A stretch of 64,000 bases of DNA from Planctomycetota bacterium (GTDB lineage: Bacteria; Planctomycetota; UBA1135; GCA-002686595), in assembly GCA_016714045.1 (NCBI GenBank), contig JADJNY010000011.1:82536-146535 (forward strand). Direction: 5' to 3'. The notes beneath the pieces are model-generated. The model had not been told where the DNA came from, searched no databases, and saw nothing but the letters and a program-made list of their open reading frames with translations. The translations under genes and the position numbers were made by a program. Below are positions 16,467-26,131 of the stretch, piece by piece. Position 1 is the first letter of the stretch. Every line of letters begins with the position of its first letter.

Positions 16467-16652
16467 GCGCGGGCCCGAGACGGGCGGCGCGATGCGGCCG
16501 CTCCAACGATTCGCGGGCCGGCGACCGCGCCTCGCGCACTCCGGGAGCAACGCGGCCAGCCGGCTGGAGTCGACGCTCTTCACGCGTTCCCGCGCCAGCC
16601 CCAGGCCAAGGCGCCGAGCGCCCCACGGCCCGAGGGGCCGCTCCGTGGCGCG

Positions 16653-17348
16653 TCAGCCGTCGGTGCGCTGGTCGGACACGTAGGTCCCGGTGCGCGCCGA
16701 GTCGATCTCGCCCGACGGGCCCCAGAACTCCCAGCGGCCCTCGCGACGGCCGGCGGAGTACCGGCCGCGGCTCTCGAGCTGACCGCTCGGGTACCACGTC
16801 GTGCAGCGCCCTTCGAGCTGTCCGTCGACTTGCGCTTCGCGCAGGAGGTGGCCCTCTTGATCCCACTGGCGGAGCAGGCCGCGCTGGACTCCGGACTCCC
16901 ACTGGGTCTCCTCGCGGACCGCGCCGTTCTCGTGGAACGCGCGCCATGCGCCGTGCTTTCGGCCGTGCTCGTACGTGCCCGTCTCCCACGGCGATCCATC
17001 CTGGTGGAAGGACGCGTACGGGCCGTGCGGCTGTCCGCTGTCGTCGAGCGCGACACGATCGCGCACGGCGCCGTCGGGGTGGTGGCGGATCTGCTCGCGA
17101 GCGCGCGACGGTGCTGCGGTCGCCGTCGGCGCATCGCGTCGCGTGCCGGCGTTCGTCGGAGCGTTGGAGCGCGCATCGCGCTCCAGCGCCGCTTCGCGCG
17201 GCGCGTCGAGTTCGACCCGCGGCGTCGGCGGTTCGGGGGCGACGGAGAGCACTTCGGGTTCGGTGCGGAACAAGTCGAACGCGAGCGTGAACGCGAACCC
17301 GACGAGCACGAGCACGAGGCCGGCGACGATCCAGGGACGCACCGTCAT
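16653..17348 (-). CDS. Membrane-anchored MORN-repeat (YwqK-like) protein
   Basis: 231 residues. Residues ~5-27 ('WIVAGLVLVLVGFAFTLAF') are one membrane segment; then comes a Pro/Ala/Arg-rich linker, and from ~95 a run of MORN_2-type repeats, e.g. 'GPYASFHQDGSPWETGTY', 'HGAWRAFHENGAVREETQW', 'GRCTTWYPSGQLESRGRY' and 'REGRWEFWGPSGEIDSA'. Such repeats form beta sheets of unknown specific role; YwqK proteins are sometimes labelled antitoxins without firm proof. Its ATG overlaps the dnaE stop (ATGA), so it is co-translated with the replicative polymerase, which is unusual. Confidence 0.75.
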   Translation of the reverse strand: MTVRPWIVAGLVLVLVGFAFTLAFDLFRTEPEVLSVAPEPPTPRVELDAPREAALERDARSNAPTNAGTRRDAPTATAAPSRAREQIRHHPDGAVRDRVALDDSGQPHGPYASFHQDGSPWETGTYEHGRKHGAWRAFHENGAVREETQWESGVQRGLLRQWDQEGHLLREAQVDGQLEGRCTTWYPSGQLESRGRYSAGRREGRWEFWGPSGEIDSARTGTYVSDQRTDG

Positions 17349-20300
17349 ACGCGCGCGAGCCGCACACGGCCCTTCCCGAGGAGGCCTTCGATCTCGCGAG
17401 CGAAGTCCGAGCTGATCGACACACCGAGGTTGTTGCCCGCGCGCACACGCCGCGTCCGACCGTCTTCGCCCTCGACCGCGAGGTAGAGCGGACGCGCGCC
17501 CTTGAAGCGCTCGATCGCCTGGCGGAGGTCCGGGAGCAGCGGGGAGTCCTGCGGCGTGACGTGGATCACGATGCCGCCAGCGAAGCGCTGGATCGCCTCC
17601 TCGACGGTGAAGACCTCGTCGAGCAGGAGTGCGGGCTCCTCCGCGTCCTCCTCGAGCTTCGCACGCACGACGACGACGTTGCCGTCCTCGATCTTGTGCT
17701 TGTTCTCTTCGTACGTGCGCGGGAAGCAGGTGACGCCGACCGAACCGCGCATGTCCTCGAGGCGGAAGCGGCACATCTTCTTCCCGGCGAGTTTGCCGCT
17801 CTTCACGATGTTCTCGGACTTCGAGAGGATCAGGCCGGCGATCGTGACCTCGGTGCCGCCCGAGACGTCGCCGAGTTCGTTCAAGCGCACCGTCGAGAGC
17901 AGCGCGAGCAGGCCAGCGCGCTCCTCGAGCGGATGACCCGACAGGTAGAACCCGAGCGTCTCGAACTCCGCCTGCAGCGTGTCCGCGCGCGAGAACGCGC
18001 GCGAGTCGTCGATGCCGTCGCCCGAGGACTTGCCGCCAGCGGGAGCGGTCGGCGCATCACCGAACAGGGACGACTGGCCCGACTTGCGGTCCGCCGCCGC
18101 GCGCGCGCCGTCCGTGAGAGCCGCGTCGAGCGCCGCGAGCACCGCGCCGCGGTTGTGGCCGCTCGTCTCGAAGGCGCCGGCCTTGATCAACGCCTCCCAG
18201 TTCAGTCGGCCGACCTCGGACGGATCGACCTCGGCCGTGAGCGCGTGGAGCGTGAGCTTCGCGCTCTTCTTCACGAGCCCAGCGCGCGCGCCGACGATCC
18301 CCTGGATCGCGCTCTCGCCCGTGCCCTTGATCGCGCCGAAGCCGAAGCGGATGCCGTTACCTTCGGGCTCGAATTCCCAGCCCGACTTCGCGATGTCCGG
18401 CGGGAGGATCGGGATCTGCGCCTTGCGCGCATCGTCCACGAAGTCCTTCACCTTGTCGTGGTCGCTCATTTCGCACGACATGTTCGCGGCGAGGAAGGCG
18501 CTGCGATGGTTCGCCTTCAAGTACGCGGTCTGGTACGTGACGAGCGCGTAGGCGGTCGAGTGCGACTTGTTGAAGCCGTACCCGCCGAACTTGACGATGT
18601 TGTCCCACACCTCGCGCGCGACGCCCTCGGCGCACGCATTCTTCACGCCGCCCGCGACGAACTGATCGGCGAACTTGGCCATGATCTCGGGCTTCTTCTT
18701 GCCCATGGCCTTGCGCAGGTTGTCGGCTTCGTTCAGCGTGAAACCGCCGAGCGCGTTCGAGATGAGCATCACCTGCTCCTGGTAGACGATGCAGCCGTAC
18801 GTGTCGCGCAGGATCGGCTCCATCGACTTGTGCGGGTACGCGATGGGCTCCTGGCCGTGCTTGCGGCGAGTGAACATCTCGACCATCCCCGACTCGAGCG
18901 GGCCAGGGCGGTAGAGCGCGAGCACGGCGATCAAGTCCTCGAAGCAGTCGGGTTTCAGGCGCGCGAGCAGCTTCTTCATCCCGTCCGATTCGAGCTGGAA
19001 CACGCCGAGCGTGTCGCCCGCCATCAGGAGCTGGTACGTCTTCGGGTCCTTCTCCGGGAGGTTGTCGAGGTCGGGCGGCGTGCCGCCCTGCTTCTCGATG
19101 TTGCGCAGCGTCTTCTCGAGGATCGTCAGCGTGCGCAGGCCGAGGTAGTCCATCTTGAGGAGACCGAGCTCCTCGAGCTGCGTCATCGGCCACTGCGTCG
19201 TGACGTCGTCGCCGTTCTTCGCGAGCGGGACGTACTCGACGATCGGGCGATCGGCGATGACGACGCCGGCGGCGTGCGTCGAGATGTGGCGCGCGAGGCC
19301 TTCGAGCGGGACGGACAAGCGGAAGAGCTCCGCGAGGTCCGGCCGCTCCTTCTGGATCGCGACCAGGTCCTGGTCCTTCTCGAGCGCCTCGGCGAGCGAC
19401 ATCGCGTTGGGACCGGCGGGGATCTTCTTCGCGATCTTGTCGACGTCCTTGAGCGGCATGTCGAGCACGCGCGCGACGTCGCGCACGACGGTGCGCGAGG
19501 CCATCGTCCCGAACGTGACGATTTGCGCGACGTTCTCCGCGCCGTAGCGACGGCGCGTGTAGTCGAGCACCTTCTCGCGGCCGTCCATGCAGAAGTCGAT
19601 GTCGATGTCGGGCATCGACACGCGCGCGCTGTTCAGGAAGCGCTCGAACAGCAGGTCGTAGCGCAGCGGGTCGACCTTCGTGATGCCGAGCAGGTACGCG
19701 ACGATCGACCCCGCGGCCGAGCCACGACCGGGACCGACGGGGACGCCGTTCGCACGGGCCCAGCGGATCAGGTCCCACACGATGAGGAAGTAGGAGACGA
19801 ACCCGAGCTCTGCGATGACCTTGCGCTCGTAGTCGACGCGCGCGCGGGCCTTGCCGCCCTCGTCGTTCGGGTACAGGCGGCGCAGACCTTCTTCGAGCAG
19901 GCGCGCGAAGAGCACTTCGGCCGTCTCGTTCGTGTCCGGCTTGAAGATCGGCAGGTGGTACTTGCCGAACTCGATCTGGACCTTCGTCTGCTCGACGACG
20001 TCCATCGTCGCCTTCACGGCGTCGGGAAGGTCGCGGAACATGTCCGCCATCTCCGCGCGCGTCTTGAAGAAGAGCGTGTCCGTCTCGAACTTGAAGCGCT
20101 TCTCCTCGCTCTTCTTCGCGCCCGTGTTGATGCAGAGGAGGATGTCCTGCGCCTGGCAGTCCTCCTGGCGCAGGTAGTGGATGTCGTTCGTCGCGACGAG
20201 CGGGATCCCGGTGCGCTGGTGGAGCCGCACGAGCGTCTCGTTGACGCGCGATTGGAGATCGAGGCCGTTGCGCTGGAGTTCGAGCCAGAAGTGCTCCGGC

Positions 20301-20808
20301 CCGAAGATGTCGCGCCAGGTGAGCGCGAGCTCCTCCGCCTCCTTCTCCTTGCCGGAGAGCGCCAACTGCGAGAGCTCGCTCGCGAGGCAGCCCGAGAGGC
20401 AGTTGATGCCCTTCGCGTACTTCGCGAGCACCTCGCGGTCGATGCGCGGGCGGAAGTGCAGGCCCTCGAGGTACGCGATCGATGCGAGCTTGATCAGGTT
20501 CTTGTACCCTCGTCGTCGCGCGCGAGCAGCGTGAGGTGGTGGTAGCCGTTGCCCTTGGCCTTGCTGTGCGGCTCGAAGCGCGAGCGGCGCGCGATGTAGA
20601 CCTCGCACCCGACGACCGGCGTGATCCCGGCCTTCTTCGCGGCCTGGTACAGCTCGATCGCGCCGAACATGTTGCCGTGGTCGGTGAGCGCGAGCGCCTT
20701 CTGCCCGTCCTTGACGCACGCGTCGACGAGGCTGCCGATCCGGTTCGCGCCGTCGAGCAGGCTGTACTCGGAGTGGACGTGGAGGTGGGCGAAGTCGGGG
20801 TGGCTCAT
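17345..20808 (-). CDS. dnaE: DNA polymerase III alpha subunit (apparent 1-base frameshift near 20507)
   Basis: Replicative polymerase catalytic subunit, ~1155 residues once one base is restored. The N-terminus starts 'MSHPDFAHLHVHSEYSLLDG', a PHP domain with intact histidines. At 20506-20509 the frame shifts: 'HHLTLLARDDEG' continues in the next frame as 'YKNLIKLASIAYLEGLHFRP', consistent with a missing C in GGG(C)TAC. The palm follows ('PVGPGRGSAAGSIVAYLLG', 'MPDIDIDFCMDGREKVLDY'), then finger and beta-binding regions, the OB domain ('VTIAGLILSKSENIVKSGK') and a C-terminal domain. Since the enzyme is essential, a sequence error is likely. It overlaps the MORN gene by four bases. Confidence 0.92.
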
Positions 20809-21023
20809 GCGTGGCGGGACTCTTCCGAGCGGATTCTAGGGGGGCCGGACGCGGTGAACCAATGCGGCGTGCCTTCGGCATGCAACGCTTCGCGCACGGT
20901 GGGCAAGGGACGGGGGCACGGGGCGACGCTGGCGCTCGCCGGCCCCCTTGCTGAAGGTCCATGCCTCGACGAGCATCGATGCGGTTCCCCGCTCCAGCTC
21001 CGACCCTCCAGGACGTGTCCACC

Positions 21024-22909
21024 ATGCCGCTCGCCCTCCTCCTCGCCTTTCAGCTCGCCGGTGCGCCGGTTTGGTCCGTGGAGTCGAATCAGTCCGGGTG
21101 CGGGCTCGGTTACGAACTCGGTCGCGCCGGCGACTTCGACGGCGATGGCTACGACGACGTCGTGCTCGGTCTCTCGGGTTGCAGCCAGGGTGAGGCGCTC
21201 GAGGGCCTCGTCTGGGTGTTCCGCGGTTCCTCGACCGGCCTCGGTGCGCTCCCGAGGTGGTCGTTCGAGCGCGACCAGGCGAGCGCGTACTTCGGGGGGA
21301 GCGCGGCCTCGGCCGGCGACGTGAATGGCGACGGTTTCGACGACCTGATCGTCGGCGCGCCCTCTACGCGTCGGGCGGTTCGTCCGTGGGGGCCGCGTTC
21401 CTCTACCTGGGTTCGGCCGCGGGACTCGGGGCCACGCCCGCCACGACCCAGCTCGGCAGCGCGGCGAACGGGCGCTTCGGTTCGAGCGTGGCGAGCGCGG
21501 GCGACGTCGACGGCGACGGTCTCGATGACGTCCTCGTCGGCGCGCCGGTCGAGAGCGGCTCTGGCCGCGCGCACGTCTACCGCGGCCAGTCGACCGGGCT
21601 CCTGAGCGTGCCGAGCTGGACCGTTTCCGGGCCGTCGACGCTCTCCTTCTTCGGCCTCACCGTCGCTGGCGTCGGCGACGTGAACGGCGACGGCTTCGCC
21701 GACGTCGCCGTGGCCGCGCAGTCGTTCGGTTCGGCGGGGAATTCGCGCGGCCGCGTCCACGTCTACCACGGCTCGGCGGCGGGGCTCGCGACGACGCCCG
21801 CGTGGCACCGCGAGTGCTCGCAGCCCGGTCTCGCGCAGTTCGGCTCGGCGTTGTCCGGCGCGGGCGACGTCGACGCTGACGGTTTCGACGACGTCGTGAT
21901 CGGCGGATACCGCGCCTCGATCCGCTTTGCCGAGGAAGGATCCGCGCTGTTGTTCCGTGGCGGCGCAGCGGGGTTGAGCCTCGCGCCGGACTGGGCGTTC
22001 GAAGGCGGGCAGGACGGCGCGACGCTCGGCGCGTCCGTCGCCGGAGCGGGCGACGTGAACGGCGATGGATACGCGGACGTGATCGTCGGTGCGCCGGCAC
22101 ACGACGGGCCCGCGATGGACTGCGGCGAAGCGCGGATGTTCCTCGGCTCGAGTCACGGGCTCTCGCCGCTGTCGTCGAGCGTCGCGCGCGGCGCTCTCGT
22201 GTCGGAGGAGTTCGGTGTTTCGGTCGGGGGCGCCGGCGACGTCGACGGTGACGGGCTCTCGGACGTGCTCGTCGTGGGGGCGAGCTACGATGCGGGGCAA
22301 AGCACGGAGGGCAAGGCGTTCCTCTACCGCGGTGCCGTGATCGCCGACTGCAACGGCAACGGCATCACCGACGCGACGGACATCGCCAGCGCGGCGAGTC
22401 GCGACGTCGACCTCGACGGCGTCCCGGACGAATGCCAGAACACGGGCACCGCGTTCTGCTTCGGCGACGGCGAATTCGCCGCGTGTCCATGCGGCAACTC
22501 GGGCTGGATCGGCCGCGGCTGTCGGAACTCGCTCGTCCAGGGCGGTGCGCGCCTCTGGGCCACGGGCAGCGCGAGCGTCACGCAGGACAGCGTCGTGCTC
22601 CGCGCGCACGGCATGACGGGCAGCGACTGCGTGTTCTTCGCGGGGAGCGCGTCGGTCCCGAGCGCGATCGTCGACGACGGCTTGGGCTGCGTCGGCGGTT
22701 CGCTCGTGCGCTTCGGCGCGCGTCCCATCGTCGCGATCGCGAGCTCGTACCCGTCCCTGCCCGGCGACCTCCCCGTCGCGCAGCGACTCGCGCTCCCGCC
22801 GCCGGGCGGCGTGCGGTACGTGCAGTGCTTCTACCGGAACGCCATCTCGTACTGCGCTCCGGCGAGCTCGAACCGCACGAACGGGCTCGTGCTCGTCTAC
22901 GGGCCGTGA
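21024..22909 (+). CDS. Secreted FG-GAP (beta-propeller) protein with Cys-rich C-terminal module (1-base frameshift near 21361)
   Basis: A signal peptide ('MPLALLLAFQLAGA') precedes about seven FG-GAP repeats, each with a Ca-binding-like core such as 'GDFDGDGYDDVVLG', 'GDVNGDGFDDLIVGAP', 'GDVDGDGLDDVLVGAP' and 'GDVNGDGYADVIVGAP'; together they would form an integrin-type propeller. Then come a thrombospondin-3/dockerin-like 'DCNGNGITDATDI ... DVDLDGVPDEC' pair and a C-terminal domain with 'ACPCGNSG' and 'YRNAISYCAPASSN'. The frame breaks at ~21361 (after 'LIVGAP'), where one C seems missing before 'LYASGGSSVGAAFLYLGS'. About 629 residues when repaired. Function unknown; likely adhesion or surface display. 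Confidence 0.8.
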
Positions 22910-22923
22910 CGCCGCGCACGGCC
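22902..22923. terminator. Possible bidirectional terminator between convergent genes
   Basis: GGCCGTG (22902-22908) pairs with CACGGCC (22917-22923) across the 34-base gap between the FG-GAP gene and the convergent transcarbamylase gene; it overlaps the former's stop codon. There is no long T run on either strand. Confidence 0.4.
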
Positions 22924-22943
22924 TGCGCTTCGCGAGCGCGCGA

Positions 22944-23957
22944 TCAGCGCAGCAACGTGACGAGCACGGCCTTCTGCGAGTGCAGGCGGTTCTCGGCCTG
23001 GTCGTAGACGAGGCTGCGCGGCCCGTCGAGCACGTCGTCCGTGACCTCGACGTTGCGGCGCACGGGCATCGCGTGCATGAGCACCGCGTTCTTGCCCTTC
23101 TTCATCAAGTTCTCGTCGATCGTCCAGCCCGTCGCGCGCGAGCGGCGGCTCGCGGCGAGCGTCGGGTTGCCGTAGTCTTCGAGCGACATCCACGAGCGCG
23201 CGTAGACGACGTGCGCGCCGCTCACGGCGTCCGCGGCCGTGAGGCCGGTCGCGAGGCTCGTCTTCTTCGCCTCGGCGATGCGGCCCGCTTCACTCAGCAC
23301 CTGGTCGTCGAGGTCGAAGCCCGACGGATGCGCGACGCGCACCTTCATGCCCATGCGCAGCGCGGCGAGCAGCAGCGAGTTCGTCACCGCTGGCGTCGCC
23401 GCGGTGGGGGAGTTCGTCCACGTGATCGCGAGCTCCTTGCCCGCGAGCTCGCCGAGGCGCTCGCGCATCGTCATCAAGTCGGCGAGCGCCTGCAGCGGAT
23501 GGCCGAGCGCGCTCTCCATGTTGATCACCGGCACGCGCGCGTGCGCTGCCCACGACTTGATCACGGTGTCGCGCCGGTCGGTCGCCCACGACTGGCCCGC
23601 GAGCGCCGGCCGGATCGCGAGCGCGTTCACGTAGCGCGAGAGCACGAGCGCCGCGTCCTTCACGTGCTCGGGCGCCTTGCCGTCCATGCGCGCGCCCTCC
23701 GACGACTCGAGCTCCCAGAAGTCCGACGATGCGTTCAAGTTGATGCCGTGGCCGCCGAGCTGGTGCATCGCGGCCTCGAACGAGGTGCGCGTGCGCAGCG
23801 AGCCGCGGAAGAAGAGCAGGCCCACGCTCTTCCCTTCGAGACGGAAGGCGCCCGCGCGCTTCTTGATGCGGAGCGAGAGGTCGAGCAGGTCCTCGATCTC
23901 GCGATCGCTCAGGTCCTGGAGGCTGACGAGGTGCTGGATCGGAGCGCGTTCGGCCAT
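22944..23957 (-). CDS. argF': N-succinyl/N-acetylornithine carbamoyltransferase (ArgF' type)
   Basis: Transfers a carbamoyl group to an N-acylated ornithine in arginine synthesis. 337 residues from ATG 23957. The carbamoyl-phosphate loop is 'SLRTRTS' (53-59), not the 'STRTR' of classical ornithine carbamoyltransferase. 'ITWTNSPTAATPAVTNS', 'MPVRRNVEVTDDVLDGP' and 'DQAENRLHSQKA' match acetyl/succinylornithine enzymes closely. At the residue that separates the two specificities (Glu92 in Xanthomonas AOTCase, Pro90 in Bacteroides SOTCase) this protein has Pro96 ('MDGKAPEH'), favouring N-succinylornithine. The reading start 21 codons upstream is rejected because family N-termini align from 'MAERAPIQHLVSL'. 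Confidence 0.85.
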   Translation of the reverse strand: MAERAPIQHLVSLQDLSDREIEDLLDLSLRIKKRAGAFRLEGKSVGLLFFRGSLRTRTSFEAAMHQLGGHGINLNASSDFWELESSEGARMDGKAPEHVKDAALVLSRYVNALAIRPALAGQSWATDRRDTVIKSWAAHARVPVINMESALGHPLQALADLMTMRERLGELAGKELAITWTNSPTAATPAVTNSLLLAALRMGMKVRVAHPSGFDLDDQVLSEAGRIAEAKKTSLATGLTAADAVSGAHVVYARSWMSLEDYGNPTLAASRRSRATGWTIDENLMKKGKNAVLMHAMPVRRNVEVTDDVLDGPRSLVYDQAENRLHSQKAVLVTLLR

Positions 23958-24314
23958 GGGCAAGAGCGTATCGGTCGGGACCGCGAATCCAAGCGCGCAC
24001 GACCGGGTCGCGTGCCGCATCGAGGCGCCGCGCCGACGCTGTCGATGCTGTCGACGCCGTCGCGGACCCGATGCGGGCCGCGGCGTCTGGATCGCGCTCG
24101 CGGTCGAGCGTCCGGGGCTTCGCGCGCTCCCCAGGATCGACGGTGCCGAACGAATGCGCTCCGCTCTCGAGCCCGGCGGATGCTCCGCTGTCCGTCGGGG
24201 TGGGGGTCAGGAGGAGGGCGCGTCGTGTCCGCCTCGTCCCGCCGGACCGACCGCACCAGGGGGGCGGAGGACGGCTCGCTACGGGATCGGTGACGAGGAG
24301 CCGGCGCCGTCGCC
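23958..24314. other. Intergenic stretch without a supported gene
   Basis: The 357 bases between the start of the transcarbamylase gene (- strand) and the tRNA-Arg promoter. A short direct repeat, GCTGTCGA-TGCTGTCGACGC, occurs at ~24038-24058. I see no convincing coding signal on either strand; the minus-strand promoter of the transcarbamylase gene should lie here but was not identified. Confidence 0.5.
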
Positions 24315-24343
24315 TTGACAGCCCCAGTGCGCGTGGCTACAAC
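24315..24343 (+). promoter_or_regulatory. Sigma-70-type promoter of tRNA-Arg
   Basis: A perfect TTGACA (24315-24320), a 17-base spacer and TACAAC (24338-24343). The predicted start site, ~24350, falls about five bases before the mature tRNA. Confidence 0.75.
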
Positions 24344-24354
24344 CTTCGCCCCGC

Positions 24355-24431
24355 GCACCCATAGCTCAATTGGATAGAGCATCTGACTACGGATCAGAAG
24401 GTTAGTGGTTCGAGTCCACTTGGGTGTACCA
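24355..24431 (+). tRNA. tRNA-Arg (anticodon ACG, CCA encoded)
   Basis: Acceptor GCACCCA (24355-24361) pairs with TGGGTGT (24421-24427). The anticodon stem TCTGA/TCAGA closes loop CTACGGA, giving ACG. The T arm is AGTGG-TTCGAGT-CCACT; discriminator A, then encoded CCA. A34 of this tRNA is the normal substrate of TadA (A to inosine), whose gene is ~100 bases downstream. Confidence 0.95.
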
Positions 24432-24529
24432 GCACAACCCGGAAGGCGCCCCGCGCGAGCGACGGCGCGTTCCGGACCGAGGCGCCCGCCTCGCCCCGCT
24501 CTCGAGCGCTCCGCTCGACTCCGAGCCCC

Positions 24530-25052
24530 TTGGAAACCCGTCCTCCGATCACCCCGGCCGCGCATCCCGCCCCGGACAGCGATGAGCGCTTCATGGCCCT
24601 CGCGCTGGACGAAGCGCGCATGGCCGAGCGCGAGGACGAAGTTCCGATCGGTGCCGTCGTCGTGCTCGACGGTCGGGTCGTGGCGCGCGCTCACAACCTG
24701 ACCCGGACGCGGCGCGATCCCACCGCGCACGCCGAACTCCTGGCGCTCTCCGCGGCCGCGCAGACCTTGCGCGCGATGCGGCTCCCCGGCGCGGTCGTCT
24801 ACACGACGGTCGAGCCGTGCTTCATGTGCGCCGGAGCGCTCGTCCACGCACGCGTCGCCCGCGTCGTGTGGGCGGTGCGCGACCCGAAGTTCGGCGGCTG
24901 CCAGTCGCTGGGGGAGGTGCTCACGCACCCCCCGCGCGAACCATCGCGTCGAGTTCACCGAGGGCCTGCGCGCCGACGAGGCGCGCGCGCTCCTGCAGAC
25001 GTTCTTTCGCAAGAAGCGCGACGGTTCCCGCGACGATGCGGCGGACGGTTGA
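24530..25052 (+). CDS. tadA: tRNA-specific adenosine deaminase (apparent +1 frameshift near 24930)
   Basis: TadA converts A34 of tRNA-Arg(ACG) to inosine. The zinc site is complete: His67-Ala-Glu69 ('TAHAEL') and 'EPCFMCAG' (Cys97, Cys100); 'VPIGAVVVLDGRVVARAHN' is typical. The start is probably TTG 24530, because the first helix ('DERFMALALDEARMAER') begins before the first internal ATG (24593); no strong ribosome-binding site is visible. At the C run ~24929-24934 the frame gains one base: removing one C restores 'LTHPRANHRVEFTEGL' and 'ALLQTFFRKKR', the expected C-terminus ending at TGA 25050-25052. ~173 residues when repaired. Confidence 0.85.
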
Positions 25053-25139
25053 GCGCGAGTACGCGCGGCCTTCGGGTTCGACCCGGGGCGCGCGCGAGCG
25101 TCGCGACCCGTGCGCGCGTCGCGCGTTCGACGAACACGT

Positions 25140-25229
25140 GGAGAGGTGACAGAGCGGCTGAACGTGCTGGTTTCGAAAACCAGTGTGTCCGCAAGGGCAC
25201 CGGGGGTTCAAATCCCCCCCTCTCCGCCA
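25140..25229 (+). tRNA. tRNA-Ser (anticodon CGA, CCA encoded)
   Basis: Class II tRNA of 90 bases. Acceptor GGAGAGG pairs with CCTCTCC (25219-25225); the anticodon stem CTGGT/ACCAG holds loop TTCGAAA, giving CGA. A long variable arm (GTGTCCGCAAGGGCAC region) and T arm GGGGG-TTCAAAT-CCCCC follow. Discriminator G, CCA encoded. Confidence 0.95.
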
Positions 25230-25296
25230 TCCTTTTTCGGGCAGCGCAGGCTGCCGACCTCCGTCGCGCTCGAGCAAGAACGAGCACGTGCTCCCT

Positions 25297-25386
<90 letters not shown>

Positions 25387-25513
25387 ACTCCGCGCGCTCC
25401 CCCGACCGTGTACGATCGTGACGACGCGCAGGCTGCGCGAGGCGACCTCCTCGCGGAGTCCGCACGCACGCCGGGGCCGGAGCGGCTCCGCACACGCTGA
25501 CAACGCAGACGCT

Positions 25514-25624
25514 TTCGAGTGGGTCCGGTCCCATGCAATGGGACGTTTTCGAACCGGGTCAGGCCGGGAACGGAGCAGCCCTAAGATCCACGGCCCAGGT
25601 GCGCGGTGCCCGGACCCACTCGAA
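25514..25624 (+). ncRNA. ffs: Signal recognition particle RNA (small bacterial type), copy 1
   Basis: The SRP RNA pairs with Ffh to target membrane proteins to SecY. The terminal stem is TTCGAGTGGGTCCGG (25514-25528) with CCGGACCCACTCGAA (25610-25624), 15 perfect pairs. The apical Ffh-binding hairpin has the universal pattern GTCAGG-CCG-GGAA-CGG-AGCAGCC, including the GGAA tetraloop and the AGCA side of the symmetric loop. About 111 bases, like E. coli 4.5S RNA. A partly degraded second copy follows at 25677. Confidence 0.88.
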
Positions 25625-25899
25625 CGCGTTGGCGACCCCACCGCGCACCGGTTGAGCGGGCGCGGTGCCCGGACCCTGGGTCCGGTCCCTGCAATGGGAC
25701 GTTTTCGAACGGGTCAGGCCGGGAACGGAGCAGCCCTAAGATCCACGGCCCAGGTGCGCGGTGCCGGACCCACTGAAGCGTTGGCGACCCCACCGCGCAC
25801 CGGTCGAGCGGGCGCGGTGCCCGGACCCACTCGAACGCGTTGGCGACCCCACCGCGCACCGGTTGAGCGGGCGCGGTGCCCGGACCCACTCGAACGCGT
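25601..25899 (+). repeat. 59-bp repeat array containing the 3' arm of the SRP RNA
   Basis: The unit begins GCGCGGTGCCCGGACCCACT and recurs at 25601-25659, 25660-25676 (truncated), 25756-25811 (56 bp, three single-base losses), 25812-25870 and 25871-25899 (partial). Each full unit carries an inverted repeat, CACCGCGC...GCGCGGTG. The second SRP-like RNA is inserted between units 2 and 3; at its left junction CCGGACCC-T-GGGTCCGG forms a palindrome. The array may be a real tandem duplication or an assembly collapse/expansion. Confidence 0.8.
25677..25772 (+). ncRNA. ffs: SRP RNA, copy 2 (with single-base deletions)
   Basis: Nearly identical to copy 1 from TGGGTCCGG (25677) to CCGGACCCA (25764-25772), with the full Ffh-binding hairpin retained. 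Compared with copy 1 it lacks one A in CCCATGC, one C in GAACCGGG and one C in GCCCGG, and the 5' flank is different. The changes are all single-base losses, so this may be a duplicated gene beginning to decay or poorly corrected sequence. Whether it is transcribed is unknown. Confidence 0.6.
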
Positions 25900-26131
25900 G
25901 GGGGAGTTCACCGAGCACCTTGGAAGCGGGCGCTCGCATTTGGCGGCGTCGGCGTCGGTCGGCGCGGTCGGTCGGGGGGCGCTGCGTTGGGGCGTGTGGG
26001 AAGGGCAGGGACCGGCCTGGCGGGGTTCTGGCAACGAGCGAGGGGGGATGGGGGCGGCGTGGCCTTGGTCTGTTTCCCTGGCTCAGCGCGCACCGTGTCG
26101 CGCATCGCTCGCGCGCTACACTCTGCGCGCG

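Noticed and set aside
25601..25899. CRISPR array (regular repeats).
   Set aside because: Units are directly adjacent without unique spacers and overlap the SRP RNA; there are no cas genes.
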